Part shown: positions 15,556-22,815 of the stretch, one piece after another
How positions within the stretch are numbered: position 1 is the stretch's first letter
Layout of the letters: every line of letters begins with the position of its first letter
DNA from: Bacteroidales bacterium
GTDB lineage: Bacteria; Bacteroidota; Bacteroidia; Bacteroidales; F082
Length of the DNA stretch: 64,000 nt
Assembly (NCBI GenBank): GCA_017537965.1
Contig: JAFYJV010000001.1
Span: forward strand, 1 to 64,000
Direction of reading: 5' to 3'
Made by a program: the position numbers and the translations under genes
The notes under the pieces: generated by a model
Database searches by the model: none
Told to the model about the DNA's origin: nothing
The model's input: the letters and a program-made list of their open reading frames with translations, nothing else

Positions 15556-15593
15556 CCGCGACTCGGGCGAAGGCTCGGGTTGCGGATTTTTTT
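15556..15593 (+). terminator. Hairpin terminator-promoter repeat, copy 7
   Basis: Hairpin 15556-15585 (arms CCGCGAC / GTTGCGG with one G-U pair) plus a seven-T run. TATATTTG at 15595-15602 follows for the DUF362 lipoprotein. Confidence 0.8.
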
Positions 15594-15594
15594 G

Positions 15595-15602
15595 TATATT
15601 TG
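15595..15602 (+). promoter_or_regulatory. -7 promoter box TATATTTG
   Basis: One base after the G that follows the T-run of copy 7, and 21 nt before the ATG at 15623. Confidence 0.6.
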
Positions 15603-15622
15603 CCGCAAATATCATCCTTAAC

Positions 15623-16675
15623 ATGAGAACAAAACCGATCATCATCGCAACATTGTCCCTGCTTCTCGCCGTGGGCTGCACTGGACCATCGAACAAAAGT
15701 CAAACCGACAACAATCAAACTACTGACAATATGGAAAACACGCAAAAGGAATCGGTCGTCTATCTGACCAAGGACATCAGCCCCGAAGGGCTGGTCAATA
15801 TCTACAAGGCACTGGGCGTTCCCGCCAAAGGACGCGTGGCCATCAAGATGAGCACCGGCGAGGGCAGCAACCCCAACTACCTGAAGCCTGAACTCATCAA
15901 GAACTTGGTCTTTGAAGTTGACGGCACCATCGTGGAATGCAACACCGCTTATAGCAGCGGTCCAGGCGACGAAAAAGACGACCGCAACAATTCGGCCAAC
16001 CACTGGAAGGTCATCGAGCGGCACGGCTTCACGCCTATGTTCAAGGTCGACATCATGGACGAAGAAGGCGAAATGCGCATCCCCGTGCAAGACTCGACGC
16101 ACCTCAAGTACGACATCGTGGGCGACCACATGGCCAACTACGACTTCATGATTGCCCTCAACCACTTCAAGGGTCACCCCATGGGCGGCTATGGTGGCGC
16201 GCTGAAGAACCTCTCCATCGGCTGCGCCAGCCGGAACGGCAAGGCCTACATCCACTCCTCAGGTAAGATGGAAGTGCTCGACATGGGCAAACTTTGGACG
16301 CAAGAATACATCGGCAATCAGGACGGCTTCCTTGAGAGTATGGCCGCCGCTGCACAAGCCGTGGTGGACTACTTCCAAAAAAAGGAAGGCATCATCTACA
16401 TCAACGTGATGAACAACATGAGCATCGACTGCGACTGCGTCGACCATCCCGCCCCCGTAAAGCTTGAAGACTACGGCATCCTCGCCTCCACCGACCCCGT
16501 GGCCCTCGACCAGGCCTGCGTCGACATCATCAACAACCAGGAAGTGACAGCCACCAACGACCCAACGGATTTGCTGAACCGCATTGACAAGCAGCACGGT
16601 GTCCACACCATCGAGCACGCCGAAGCCATCGGGCTCGGTAGCCGCAAATACACCATCGTAAACATTGACAAATAA
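15623..16675 (+). CDS. DUF362-domain lipoprotein
   Basis: The 350-residue product has a lipoprotein signal ending in LAVGC and a DUF362 domain: GRVAIKMSTGEG, VVECNTAYSS, DFMIALNHFKGHPMGGYGGALKN and a CDCVDHPAP segment, with the conserved STDPVALDQACVD. DUF362 proteins are often found with ferredoxins or flavodoxins and may bind Fe-S or metal centres, but no activity is established. The flavodoxin lipoprotein gene follows after six bases, so the pair likely works together in envelope redox chemistry. Confidence 0.75.
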   Translation: MRTKPIIIATLSLLLAVGCTGPSNKSQTDNNQTTDNMENTQKESVVYLTKDISPEGLVNIYKALGVPAKGRVAIKMSTGEGSNPNYLKPELIKNLVFEVDGTIVECNTAYSSGPGDEKDDRNNSANHWKVIERHGFTPMFKVDIMDEEGEMRIPVQDSTHLKYDIVGDHMANYDFMIALNHFKGHPMGGYGGALKNLSIGCASRNGKAYIHSSGKMEVLDMGKLWTQEYIGNQDGFLESMAAAAQAVVDYFQKKEGIIYINVMNNMSIDCDCVDHPAPVKLEDYGILASTDPVALDQACVDIINNQEVTATNDPTDLLNRIDKQHGVHTIEHAEAIGLGSRKYTIVNIDK

Positions 16676-16681
16676 CGCATC

Positions 16682-17230
16682 ATGAAACGCATTACACTAA
16701 TCATTGCCGCTTGCTGTCTGATACTGACAGCTTGTGCGCAGAACAACAACAAAAAGGACAACAAAGAAACCACACAAACCGCTGAAACAAAGGAGAACAA
16801 GGAAATGAAGACTTTAATAGTTTACTTCTCGGCCACAGGAACCACCAAGGCCGCTGCACAAAAGCTGGCGAAAGAGTTCAACGCTGACCTCTACGAAATC
16901 ACCCCCGAGGTGCCCTACACCGCTGCCGACCTCGATTGGCGCGACAAGACCTCGCGCTCGACCATTGAGATGCAGGACAAGACTTCGCGTCCCGCCATCA
17001 AGGGACGTTGCGAGAACATCGCCGACTACGACACGATTTGGATCGGCTTCCCCGTGTGGTGGTACACTTCCCCGACCATTGTCAACACCTTCATCGAAGC
17101 CCACGACCTGAGCGGCAAGACCCTCAACGTGTTCGCTACCAGCGGCGGGAGTGGGGTAGAAGGCTCAGCCAAAGACTTAAAGAATGCTTATCCGCAATAC
17201 ACTTGGGGAGAAAGCAGGTTGATGAATTGA
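16682..17230 (+). CDS. Flavodoxin-domain lipoprotein A
   Basis: A 182-residue protein with a lipoprotein signal (CCLILTACAQ), a short polar linker and a flavodoxin domain: VYFSATGTTKAAAQKLAKEF (FMN phosphate loop), IGFPVWWYTSPTIVNTFIEAH and FATSGGSGVEGSAKDL. Lipoprotein flavodoxins of this type are frequent in Bacteroidota and may replace ferredoxin in the periplasm. It sits six bases after the DUF362 gene. A similar lipoprotein is encoded at 35757. Confidence 0.85.
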   Translation: MKRITLIIAACCLILTACAQNNNKKDNKETTQTAETKENKEMKTLIVYFSATGTTKAAAQKLAKEFNADLYEITPEVPYTAADLDWRDKTSRSTIEMQDKTSRPAIKGRCENIADYDTIWIGFPVWWYTSPTIVNTFIEAHDLSGKTLNVFATSGGSGVEGSAKDLKNAYPQYTWGESRLMN

Positions 17231-17260
17231 ATGGTGACGACAATTCATTGAATGGGAAAT

Positions 17261-17298
17261 CCGCAACTCGGGCGACGGCTTGGGTTGCGGATTTTTTT
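17261..17298 (+). terminator. Hairpin terminator-promoter repeat, copy 8
   Basis: Hairpin 17261-17290 with a seven-T run, ending the DUF362-flavodoxin operon. TACCTTTG at 17301-17308 follows for the SMR gene. Confidence 0.8.
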
Positions 17299-17300
17299 CC

Positions 17301-17308
17301 TACCTTTG
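17301..17308 (+). promoter_or_regulatory. -7 promoter box TACCTTTG
   Basis: Two bases after the T-run region of copy 8. It leaves a leader of about 58 nt before the ATG at 17371, longer than for most repeat-driven genes here. Confidence 0.55.
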
Positions 17309-17370
17309 CCACGCCTTAGAAGGAGACGCCGGGTATTGCTGCAGCCCTCGAATAGGCATTGGGAATCACT

Positions 17371-17694
17371 ATGGACTGGATTATTCTCATCATCGCCGGG
17401 CTGTGCGAAGTGGGCTTCGCATTCTGTCCCGGCAAGACCAAAGGCCTGGTAGGACTGCCCTACTGGGAATGGTTGGCGGGCTTCGCCATCTTTTACGTGC
17501 TCAGCGCTGTGCTGCTCGCAAAAGCCATCAAGACGCTGCCCATCGGCACGGCCTATCCCGTTTGGACGGGCATCGGTGCTGTAGGCACGGTGCTGGTCGG
17601 CATCCTCTTTTTCCACGAGCCAGCCACCTTTTGGCGGCTGTTTTTCATCACGACGCTCATCGCGTCCATTGTCGGACTAAAAATCATCTCGTAA
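17371..17694 (+). CDS. SMR efflux subunit, SugE/Gdx-like, second copy
   Basis: A 107-residue four-helix SMR protein with the essential Glu13 (IIAGLCEVGFAF) and the SugE/Gdx signature PIGTAYPVWTGIGAVG. It is clearly paralogous to the SMR at 470-793 but more diverged than the duplicated ClbS and GNAT genes. ATG 17371 is preferred to a TTG at 17359. Family members export guanidinium or small quaternary amines. It is the only gene between two hairpin repeats. Confidence 0.85.
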   Translation: MDWIILIIAGLCEVGFAFCPGKTKGLVGLPYWEWLAGFAIFYVLSAVLLAKAIKTLPIGTAYPVWTGIGAVGTVLVGILFFHEPATFWRLFFITTLIASIVGLKIIS

Positions 17695-17771
17695 GAACGG
17701 TTCACGTGCTGCCATCCTTGATTTGAGGATTGAGCACATGACGGGAAAACGAGTGAAGGAGAATTGATTAT

Positions 17772-17808
17772 CCGCAACTCGGGCGCAGACTTGGGTTGCG
17801 GAATTTTT
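17772..17808 (+). terminator. Hairpin terminator repeat, copy 9
   Basis: Hairpin 17772-17801 with a five-T run, in the gap between the SMR gene and the convergent TetR-like gene ending at 17827. Confidence 0.75.
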
Positions 17809-17826
17809 AATAAGAAATATCACTCC

Positions 17827-18762
17827 TTATTTGCAAAATGTAGAGTCCATCTTGTTCTTGAGTCGCTGACGGGCTTTGGTGACGGAGGCGGGCGAGATGC
17901 CCAGTAGTAGCGCTTGCTCGGCAACGGTGAAATGCAAATGGGAAAGGATGAAGATGCGGATGTCGCCACGAGTAAGACGGGGATGTTTCTCCCGAAGGGA
18001 TTCAGGGGTGAGCGAGCAACTGTTTCGGAACACCCGTTCCAATTCGGTCCATTCGCCGTCTTGAACATATCGGGGTTCAGCGTGAAGTTCCTGCAACAGA
18101 TGGTTCTGGCCCGTCAGGGAATGTATCAGGAGATAGGAATCGATTTCGCCTTCCGGTCCCGCGCCTTTTTGGGGTATGAAGGATTCGCGCGCATCGACAC
18201 CAGCGCGAATGACCATCAAGAAAGCACGCACATTCCTGCCAAAGATTTCGGAAGCCTGCGCTATGCTTAAGGGTGCGCCACCTTCGACACAAACATGGGC
18301 TATGCCAAGTGCCACAATAACCATTTGATAGTATAACATCTCCGCATCCTTCTCTTGCAGGCAAAAGGAGTGCCCAATGGCTGCGACCGACTTCTCCTTG
18401 AATCCAATATGCGTGTCAATGTAATCCTCAATAGACGCCATTGAAGCCTTTTCTTCCATTACTATTCTATAAAGTTGAGGTTCGTCCATGGCGAACCACA
18501 GGAGTGCCAGGCCGAAGCCCTTGAAAGGCGGATTCAGAGAAAACCCTTCGCTGATGCGTTCGCTGAACAATCTGCGGGCTTCGGCTCGAACCGCCTCTAA
18601 GATGCCCTCCATTGACCCGTAAGCCGAGAAAATTGCATTGGCACCGCAGTCCAACGCTGACGTGAGACTGCGGGCAGTGAGGCTGGAGACTCCTTTTTTC
18701 CTCACCACATCCAAAGCGGCTGCAAGAATCTTGTCTTTTGTAATGCTTACCGGTCTTGCCAT
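17827..18762 (-). CDS. TetR-like regulator with second, C-terminal HTH
   Basis: The 311-residue protein begins with a TetR DNA-binding domain (ILAAALDVVRKKGVSSLTAR, SLTSALDCGANAIFSAYGSM), followed by a ligand-type helical region to about residue 200. Unlike standard TetR proteins of about 200 residues it adds some 110 residues ending in another HTH (FTVAEQALLLGISPASVTKA, about 280-299). That part resembles the HTH of Bacteroidota TPR regulators. It is divergent from an oxidoreductase operon, with five TGTCCA repeats in between that probably form its operator region. No ligand can be named. Confidence 0.75.
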   Translation of the reverse strand: MARPVSITKDKILAAALDVVRKKGVSSLTARSLTSALDCGANAIFSAYGSMEGILEAVRAEARRLFSERISEGFSLNPPFKGFGLALLWFAMDEPQLYRIVMEEKASMASIEDYIDTHIGFKEKSVAAIGHSFCLQEKDAEMLYYQMVIVALGIAHVCVEGGAPLSIAQASEIFGRNVRAFLMVIRAGVDARESFIPQKGAGPEGEIDSYLLIHSLTGQNHLLQELHAEPRYVQDGEWTELERVFRNSCSLTPESLREKHPRLTRGDIRIFILSHLHFTVAEQALLLGISPASVTKARQRLKNKMDSTFCK

Positions 18763-18784
18763 AATAAAACTGTTGTTCCGTTAT

Positions 18785-18862
18785 TGTCCACTGCAAAAGT
18801 AGGGAAATACTCTATATGTCCAGCCTGAGTTGCCACAATGTCCATATTTTTGTCCATGTCCA
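18785..18862. promoter_or_regulatory. Five TGTCCA direct repeats between divergent genes
   Basis: TGTCCA occurs at 18785, 18817, 18839, 18851 and 18857, all in the same orientation. They overlap the leftward promoter (TACTTTTG on minus, 18801-18794) and lead up to the rightward one at 18890. This is a likely binding region for the divergent TetR-like regulator. Confidence 0.55.
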
Positions 18863-18889
18863 GTTTTTATTTCGGAACGAACAATACAC

Positions 18890-18897
18890 TAATTTTG
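18890..18897 (+). promoter_or_regulatory. -7 promoter box TAATTTTG
   Basis: 25 nt before the ATG at 18922 and 28 nt after the last TGTCCA repeat. An earlier ATG at 18911 opens only a four-codon frame that ends at the TGA overlapping the real start. Confidence 0.6.
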
Positions 18898-18921
18898 CAA
18901 CCGAATTAGAATGGAAAAACA

Positions 18922-20100
18922 ATGAACTTGGTGTTGAATACAATAGGGGCAAGCATCGATAACGACGCGATTCGCTCCTTGATTCAAGAAAACGACATAG
19001 AGGTAATTGACACCTCCGATATGAAGATTGCGCATTGTGTGGGCTGTAACCAGTGCTGGTTGAAGACCCCTGGCATCTGTGCTTTTAAAGATGATTATGA
19101 AACAATCCTCAAAAAACTGGTGCAAGCCGACAACCTTTGGATTGTCTCTGATACGCGTTTCGGATTCTTGGACTATAAGGGCAAACGTGTGATGGACCGC
19201 ATCATGCCCATGCTAAACATGACAATCGGCTTCCGTGATGGCTGGATGCGCCATGAGTTGCGCTACCATCCGCTCAATGTGGGGCTTATCTATAAAGGTA
19301 CAGCCGAGCAGGAGATGCTGGAAGATTGGTGCAAACGCACTGCCGCTAATATTGGCGGACATTCACTCGGAGCTATCGCTCTGCCAGACACTTTCGAGCA
19401 ACCCCTCAACTCTAAACTCTCAACTCTAAACTCTCAACTAACCCACCTAGTTATCATCAACGGCAGCCCACGTGTGGCGAAATTCAGCAACACTGAAAAA
19501 ATCATCCATTCGTTTGCCAAAGGGTTGGAAGAGGCTGGTGTCACTTGGGAGTTGCATCATCTTTCCAACCACAATGAATGGGATGCGGCGCGTAAGGCAT
19601 ATTTGGACAATGAGCGCACGCTAATCGCTTTCCCGCTTTATGTGGAGTGCGTGCCCAGTCTGATGCTTGAGTTTTTGGCGACGTTGCCTGTCGTGCACCA
19701 ACAACTGAGCGAACTCTCTTTCTTGCTCCACGGTGGCATGGACGAAGGCAATGAGTTCCGTCTGTGCGAGCGATTCCTGAAAACGTTACCGACTCAACTC
19801 GGCTGTAGTTATGGCGGCACACTCATACACGGCGGCAGTTTCCGAATTCGTACCGCTGGCGACAAAGAAGTGGCCAGAATACTGGACCCATACGTTAAAA
19901 TGGGTCGCCTCTACGCACAAAAAGGCAACTTCCTCTCGCCCGAAGCCGCCAAGTTCATCGGTATGGAACAATACCCCTGGCTGGTCAGAAAGTTGGTGAG
20001 TCTGCTGGCTTTGGACAAAATCAACGGGGAATTCGACCAATTCGCCAAATCCTGGGGATGCACCCGCCCGCTGGATGACAAACCGTATAGTGATAAATGA
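18922..20100 (+). CDS. Fusion of two flavodoxin-fold NAD(P)H oxidoreductase domains
   Basis: The 392-residue protein has two related halves. Residues 1-160 form an iron-sulfur-flavoprotein-like reductase domain with HCVGCNQCWLKTPGICAFKDD. Residues 174-392 form a second one starting with VIINGSPRVAKFSNTEKII, the FMN phosphate loop; the N-terminal half has lost that loop (NTIGASIDNDAI). The join at residues 162-173 (LNSKLSTLNSQL) is encoded by a short tandem repeat of the kind that fills intergenic gaps here, which suggests a fusion of two adjacent genes. The next gene overlaps the stop by four bases. Confidence 0.75.
   Translation: MNLVLNTIGASIDNDAIRSLIQENDIEVIDTSDMKIAHCVGCNQCWLKTPGICAFKDDYETILKKLVQADNLWIVSDTRFGFLDYKGKRVMDRIMPMLNMTIGFRDGWMRHELRYHPLNVGLIYKGTAEQEMLEDWCKRTAANIGGHSLGAIALPDTFEQPLNSKLSTLNSQLTHLVIINGSPRVAKFSNTEKIIHSFAKGLEEAGVTWELHHLSNHNEWDAARKAYLDNERTLIAFPLYVECVPSLMLEFLATLPVVHQQLSELSFLLHGGMDEGNEFRLCERFLKTLPTQLGCSYGGTLIHGGSFRIRTAGDKEVARILDPYVKMGRLYAQKGNFLSPEAAKFIGMEQYPWLVRKLVSLLALDKINGEFDQFAKSWGCTRPLDDKPYSDK
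19405..19440 (+). repeat. CTCAACTCTAAA tandem repeat inside a coding region
   Basis: About two and a half units of a CTCTAAACTCTCAA-type repeat. It is the same class as the spacer repeats at 6740, 38320 and 41180, but it is read in frame as the linker of the fused oxidoreductase. Confidence 0.75.
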
Positions 20101-20660
20101 ATAAAAATATGAAACACGAGATTATTGAGTTGCACGACGTGCAGATTATTGGCATGGCCAAGAAAATCGCCTTCAACGAGGCGAAAGAAGAATGCCCTAA
20201 GTTTTGGGGCGAGTTTGTCGAAAAGATTATCAAGCCTGTGGTGTTTGAAAAGAAAGCGCCAAACGTTTTTCAAAAAGCAGCTTTCGCCAATGGCGTGGGC
20301 GAGTTCGGTCTCTGTACCTGCGATATTCCCAACCACAATTGTGCCACATGTGCCGAACAGAACTTTGGCGCTTGCAGCAAGAAAACCTTCACTTATGTCA
20401 TTGGCGGCATATATAAAGGTGGTGACATTCCTGAGGGCATGCAGATATTTCCCATTCAAAGCGGAAAGTGGCTGAAGATTCATTTCGAGGGAGGCATGAA
20501 AGCCTTTCAGGAGCAGTACACAAAGTTCCATAAGGAGTGGCTGCCAGCTCATCCAGAATACAAATTGGCACCGAATTCCTGCAGTGTGGAATGGTATCAT
20601 GGTACTGACATCCAGTCGCCCGACTACCAGTGTGGTGTTATGATGCCAATAGAGCAATGA
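20097..20660 (+). CDS. GyrI-like effector-binding protein
   Basis: A 187-residue stand-alone protein resembling the GyrI/AraC-effector-binding fold: IIELHDVQIIGMAKKIAF at the start, a middle FGLCTCDIP / YVIGGIYKGGDIPEGM strand pair, and PIQSGKWLKIHFEGGMKAF with the conserved aromatic core, ending in VEWYHG. Such domains bind small amphipathic ligands or act as hydrolases of xenobiotics. It contains several cysteines (CTC, CATC) that are not family-typical. Its ATG overlaps the fused oxidoreductase stop, so it is part of the same operon. Confidence 0.65.
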   Translation: MNKNMKHEIIELHDVQIIGMAKKIAFNEAKEECPKFWGEFVEKIIKPVVFEKKAPNVFQKAAFANGVGEFGLCTCDIPNHNCATCAEQNFGACSKKTFTYVIGGIYKGGDIPEGMQIFPIQSGKWLKIHFEGGMKAFQEQYTKFHKEWLPAHPEYKLAPNSCSVEWYHGTDIQSPDYQCGVMMPIEQ

Positions 20661-20670
20661 AAAGAGAAAT

Positions 20671-21150
20671 ATGAGCACAAAAGCACTAGTCATTATTGAT
20701 ATCCAAAATGACATCACGAAGCACTACCGCGACATCGTTAAGAATATCAATGCTGCTATCGACTGGGCTGTATCTGAGGGGATGCACGTTGTCTATATCA
20801 AGCACAACAACATCACAGCCAACACTCGCACCTTTAAGCTTGGCACTCGTGGTGAAGAGTTAGTACCTGAACTAAAGGTCGTTTCGGATAATATCTTTGT
20901 GAAGACAAAGAGTAATGCTTTGACGAGTGAGGCGTTTTGCTCGTTCATCAAGACTAACGGTATCACAGAGTTCTATATTGCTGGCGCCGATGCTACCGCT
21001 TGTGTGAAGTCCGCTTGTTTCAACATGCGGAAAGCAGGCTATACAGTGCACGTTTTCTCTGACTGTGTCACCAGTTATGACCTGAAGAAACTGCCAGAGA
21101 TGCTAGCCTACTACGCTAAACAAGGTTGCGAATTGATTACTATACAATAA
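20671..21150 (+). CDS. Isochorismatase-family cysteine hydrolase
   Basis: A 159-residue protein with the cysteine-hydrolase core: ALVIIDIQNDI (catalytic Asp), VVYIKHNN (Lys region) and FYIAGADATACVKSACFNMR with the nucleophilic Cys. The protein is shorter than nicotinamidase and the substrate is unknown. It is ten bases downstream of the GyrI-like gene and belongs to the operon controlled by the divergent TetR-like regulator. Confidence 0.8.
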   Translation: MSTKALVIIDIQNDITKHYRDIVKNINAAIDWAVSEGMHVVYIKHNNITANTRTFKLGTRGEELVPELKVVSDNIFVKTKSNALTSEAFCSFIKTNGITEFYIAGADATACVKSACFNMRKAGYTVHVFSDCVTSYDLKKLPEMLAYYAKQGCELITIQ

Positions 21151-21170
21151 GAAATAGACGATCTAATAAT

Positions 21171-21536
21171 ATGGATTATAGAAAAGAGGCCATAGAATGC
21201 GTCAAGGATCATGTCCTCCCGTTACATAAGCAAATCTATGCCAAGTATGATGGGGATTTCGACAGAATCTACTCGGAAGGGTACAACAGCAAGTCGTATC
21301 AGGGTAGGGTTATTGTGCCCGGGAAGGTTTATGAACTGAGCTATTTGGAATGTTCGTGCCTCAAGGTAAAATGCGGACTCAGGAGCAATCCGGACCAATG
21401 CGAGTGCTCAAGGCAAAGCATTTTATATATTTTGTCGCAGCTTGAATCTGACAGCCAGTTCGATGTCCGGATTGAGAATACGATTCTCAGAGGAGGCGAT
21501 CGTTGTACTTTCAGGATAACGAGGCTGCAAGTATGA
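21171..21536 (+). CDS. Small cysteine-rich protein, unknown
   Basis: I do not firmly recognise this 121-residue protein. It has a helical start (DYRKEAIECVKDHVLPLHKQ), a Cys-rich middle (ECSCLKVKCG, DQCECSRQ) and an ending ENTILRGGDRCTFRITRL. That ending resembles the final strand of the L-2-amino-thiazoline-4-carboxylate hydrolase-like family, but the match is short. ATG 21171 is chosen as it follows the previous stop by 20 bases. It is the last gene of the operon that starts at 18922. Confidence 0.45.
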   Translation: MDYRKEAIECVKDHVLPLHKQIYAKYDGDFDRIYSEGYNSKSYQGRVIVPGKVYELSYLECSCLKVKCGLRSNPDQCECSRQSILYILSQLESDSQFDVRIENTILRGGDRCTFRITRLQV

Positions 21537-21663
21537 AAAGAGGAATATCCCCCCAAGAAAGCAGCCGTGCGGAGGCATTCCGACTGTGGATGTCGACGGT
21601 GGACACGCCGCAAGGTTTCTTCAACTTTTGCAGGATGAAATCAAAATTATTTCCAAAAAACAC

Positions 21664-21696
21664 TTGACTCGTCCCTAAGGTCATGCTTTAATTTTG
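21664..21696 (+). promoter_or_regulatory. MerR-type promoter, TTG-N22-TAATTTTG
   Basis: TTGACT at 21664 and TAATTTTG at 21689-21696 are separated by a long spacer (22 nt from TTG to TA) holding TGAC..CCTAAGG..GTCA, a partial dyad with the central CCTAAGG common in MerR operators. It probably autoregulates the gene at 21723. Confidence 0.5.
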
Positions 21697-21722
21697 CACC
21701 CGCTAGCAATAATTCGTACGAA

Positions 21723-22547
21723 ATGGGTAACAAAACAAAGTTAAAAATCGGAGAATTCTCCAAGTTGATGCAGGTCACCGTGAAGACCCTGCGTCACTAT
21801 GAGCAGAAGGGACTCCTCGCGCCTGACGAGGTGGACGAGTGGACTGGCTACCGCTACTATAGCATCGACCAGATGCAGAAGCTGCAAACCATCCGCGACC
21901 TGCAACGGCTCGGTTTCTCGTTGGATGAAATCAAGGAGTTGTACGAAGACGATTCGCACACGCCCTGCATCCAGCAAATGGATGAGAAAATCAAGGAGAC
22001 GGAAAGGCTGTTGAAGCAACTGAAAGCGCGTCGCGACCAGCTGCTCGAATGGAGAGACTCTCGCAAACAAATCACTAAAATGGAAAAATTCAGCATCCAA
22101 TCACTGCCCGAAATCATCGTGGCAAGCCATCGTGAAGTCATCCCCAACTACGCGGCTCTTGGCCCGCTGTGCGTCAACGTCATCGGTCCCGAGATGCAGC
22201 GCCTCGGCTGTAAGTGTCCGCCCCCAGGTTACTGTTTCACCATCGAGCATGACAAGGAGTACAAGCCGACGGACATCGACATCGAATACTGTGAACAAGT
22301 AGAAGAGATGGGCACCGACAGCACTATCATTCAGTTCAAACGTCTGCCCGCCGTGCCCAAGGCACTCTGCATGAAGCACGTCGGCCCTTACGAGCGTTTC
22401 TATGAGTCGTACACCGAGGCTTTCCGTTACATTGAGGAACAAGGTTACAAAATTGCAGGTCATCCCCGCACTTGCTACATCGACGGTGCCTGGAACCAAG
22501 ACGACCCCGAGAAATGGCTGTCGGTGATCCAGATTCCGATAGAATAG
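21723..22547 (+). CDS. MerR regulator with GyrI-like ligand domain
   Basis: A 274-residue BmrR-like regulator: N-terminal MerR winged helix (KIGEFSKLMQVTVKTLRHYE, YRYYSIDQMQKLQTI), a dimerisation coiled coil (residues about 82-118) and a C-terminal GyrI-like effector domain ending in DDPEKWLSVIQIPIE. Such regulators bind amphipathic drugs and activate efflux or detoxification genes by untwisting a long-spacer promoter. The gene appears alone between its promoter and repeat copy 10. The GyrI-like protein at 20097 is a relative of its ligand domain. Confidence 0.85.
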   Translation: MGNKTKLKIGEFSKLMQVTVKTLRHYEQKGLLAPDEVDEWTGYRYYSIDQMQKLQTIRDLQRLGFSLDEIKELYEDDSHTPCIQQMDEKIKETERLLKQLKARRDQLLEWRDSRKQITKMEKFSIQSLPEIIVASHREVIPNYAALGPLCVNVIGPEMQRLGCKCPPPGYCFTIEHDKEYKPTDIDIEYCEQVEEMGTDSTIIQFKRLPAVPKALCMKHVGPYERFYESYTEAFRYIEEQGYKIAGHPRTCYIDGAWNQDDPEKWLSVIQIPIE

Positions 22548-22558
22548 TATCAGCCCAT

Positions 22559-22597
22559 CCGCAACTTGGGCGAAAGGCTTGAGTTGCGGAATTTTTT
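22559..22597 (+). terminator. Hairpin terminator-promoter repeat, copy 10
   Basis: Hairpin 22559-22589 is a variant in which both arms changed together (CTTGGGC with GCTTGAG), keeping the stem paired. A six-T run follows, then TAGTTTTG at 22599-22606. Confidence 0.8.
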
Positions 22598-22627
22598 GTA
22601 GTTTTGTGGCAATCAATAGTGAGGACT

Positions 22628-22813
22628 ATGCAAATTGAAATAATGGACCGGATTGCCTTCAGCCTGGTGAGTATAATCGGTGCCAACCTGCACCGCGACA
22701 AGACCTTAGCCACCGGCGACCCCATTTGCGATTATCTCTACACCCGTCCCGGCTCGGGAATTGAAAAGCAGTGGCAAGTGGAGCATCCGGAAGGGACATT
22801 CAATTCCAAGTAA
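22628..22813 (+). pseudogene. Truncated hydrolase-like remnant (C-terminal part only)
   Basis: This 61-codon frame starts at ATG 22628 and reads like only the C-terminus of a longer enzyme: FSLVSIIGANLHRDKTLATG, then DPICDYLYT and a terminal VEHPEGTFNSK. The R-x-KTL-x2-GD-x2-C-D-Y pattern resembles the end of L-2-amino-thiazoline-4-carboxylate hydrolase-like proteins, which are about 200 residues. The missing N-terminal part is not found upstream, where repeat copy 10 and its promoter sit. The remnant is therefore probably still transcribed, ahead of the hydrolase at 22816. Confidence 0.5.
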
Positions 22814-22815
22814 CA

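Noticed and set aside
15383..16255. Minus-strand open frame of 290 codons over the MarR end and DUF362 gene
   Set aside because: Crosses a terminator repeat and the start of a real lipoprotein gene; composition follows from the opposite strand.
17309..17370. Possible guanidine riboswitch ahead of the SugE/Gdx-like gene
   Set aside because: The 58-nt leader has no ACGR hairpin pair (mini-ykkC type) and no ykkC-like core that I can see.
18785..18862. CRISPR-like array
   Set aside because: The five repeats are only six bases with irregular spacing; this is an operator pattern, not an array. No cas genes are present.
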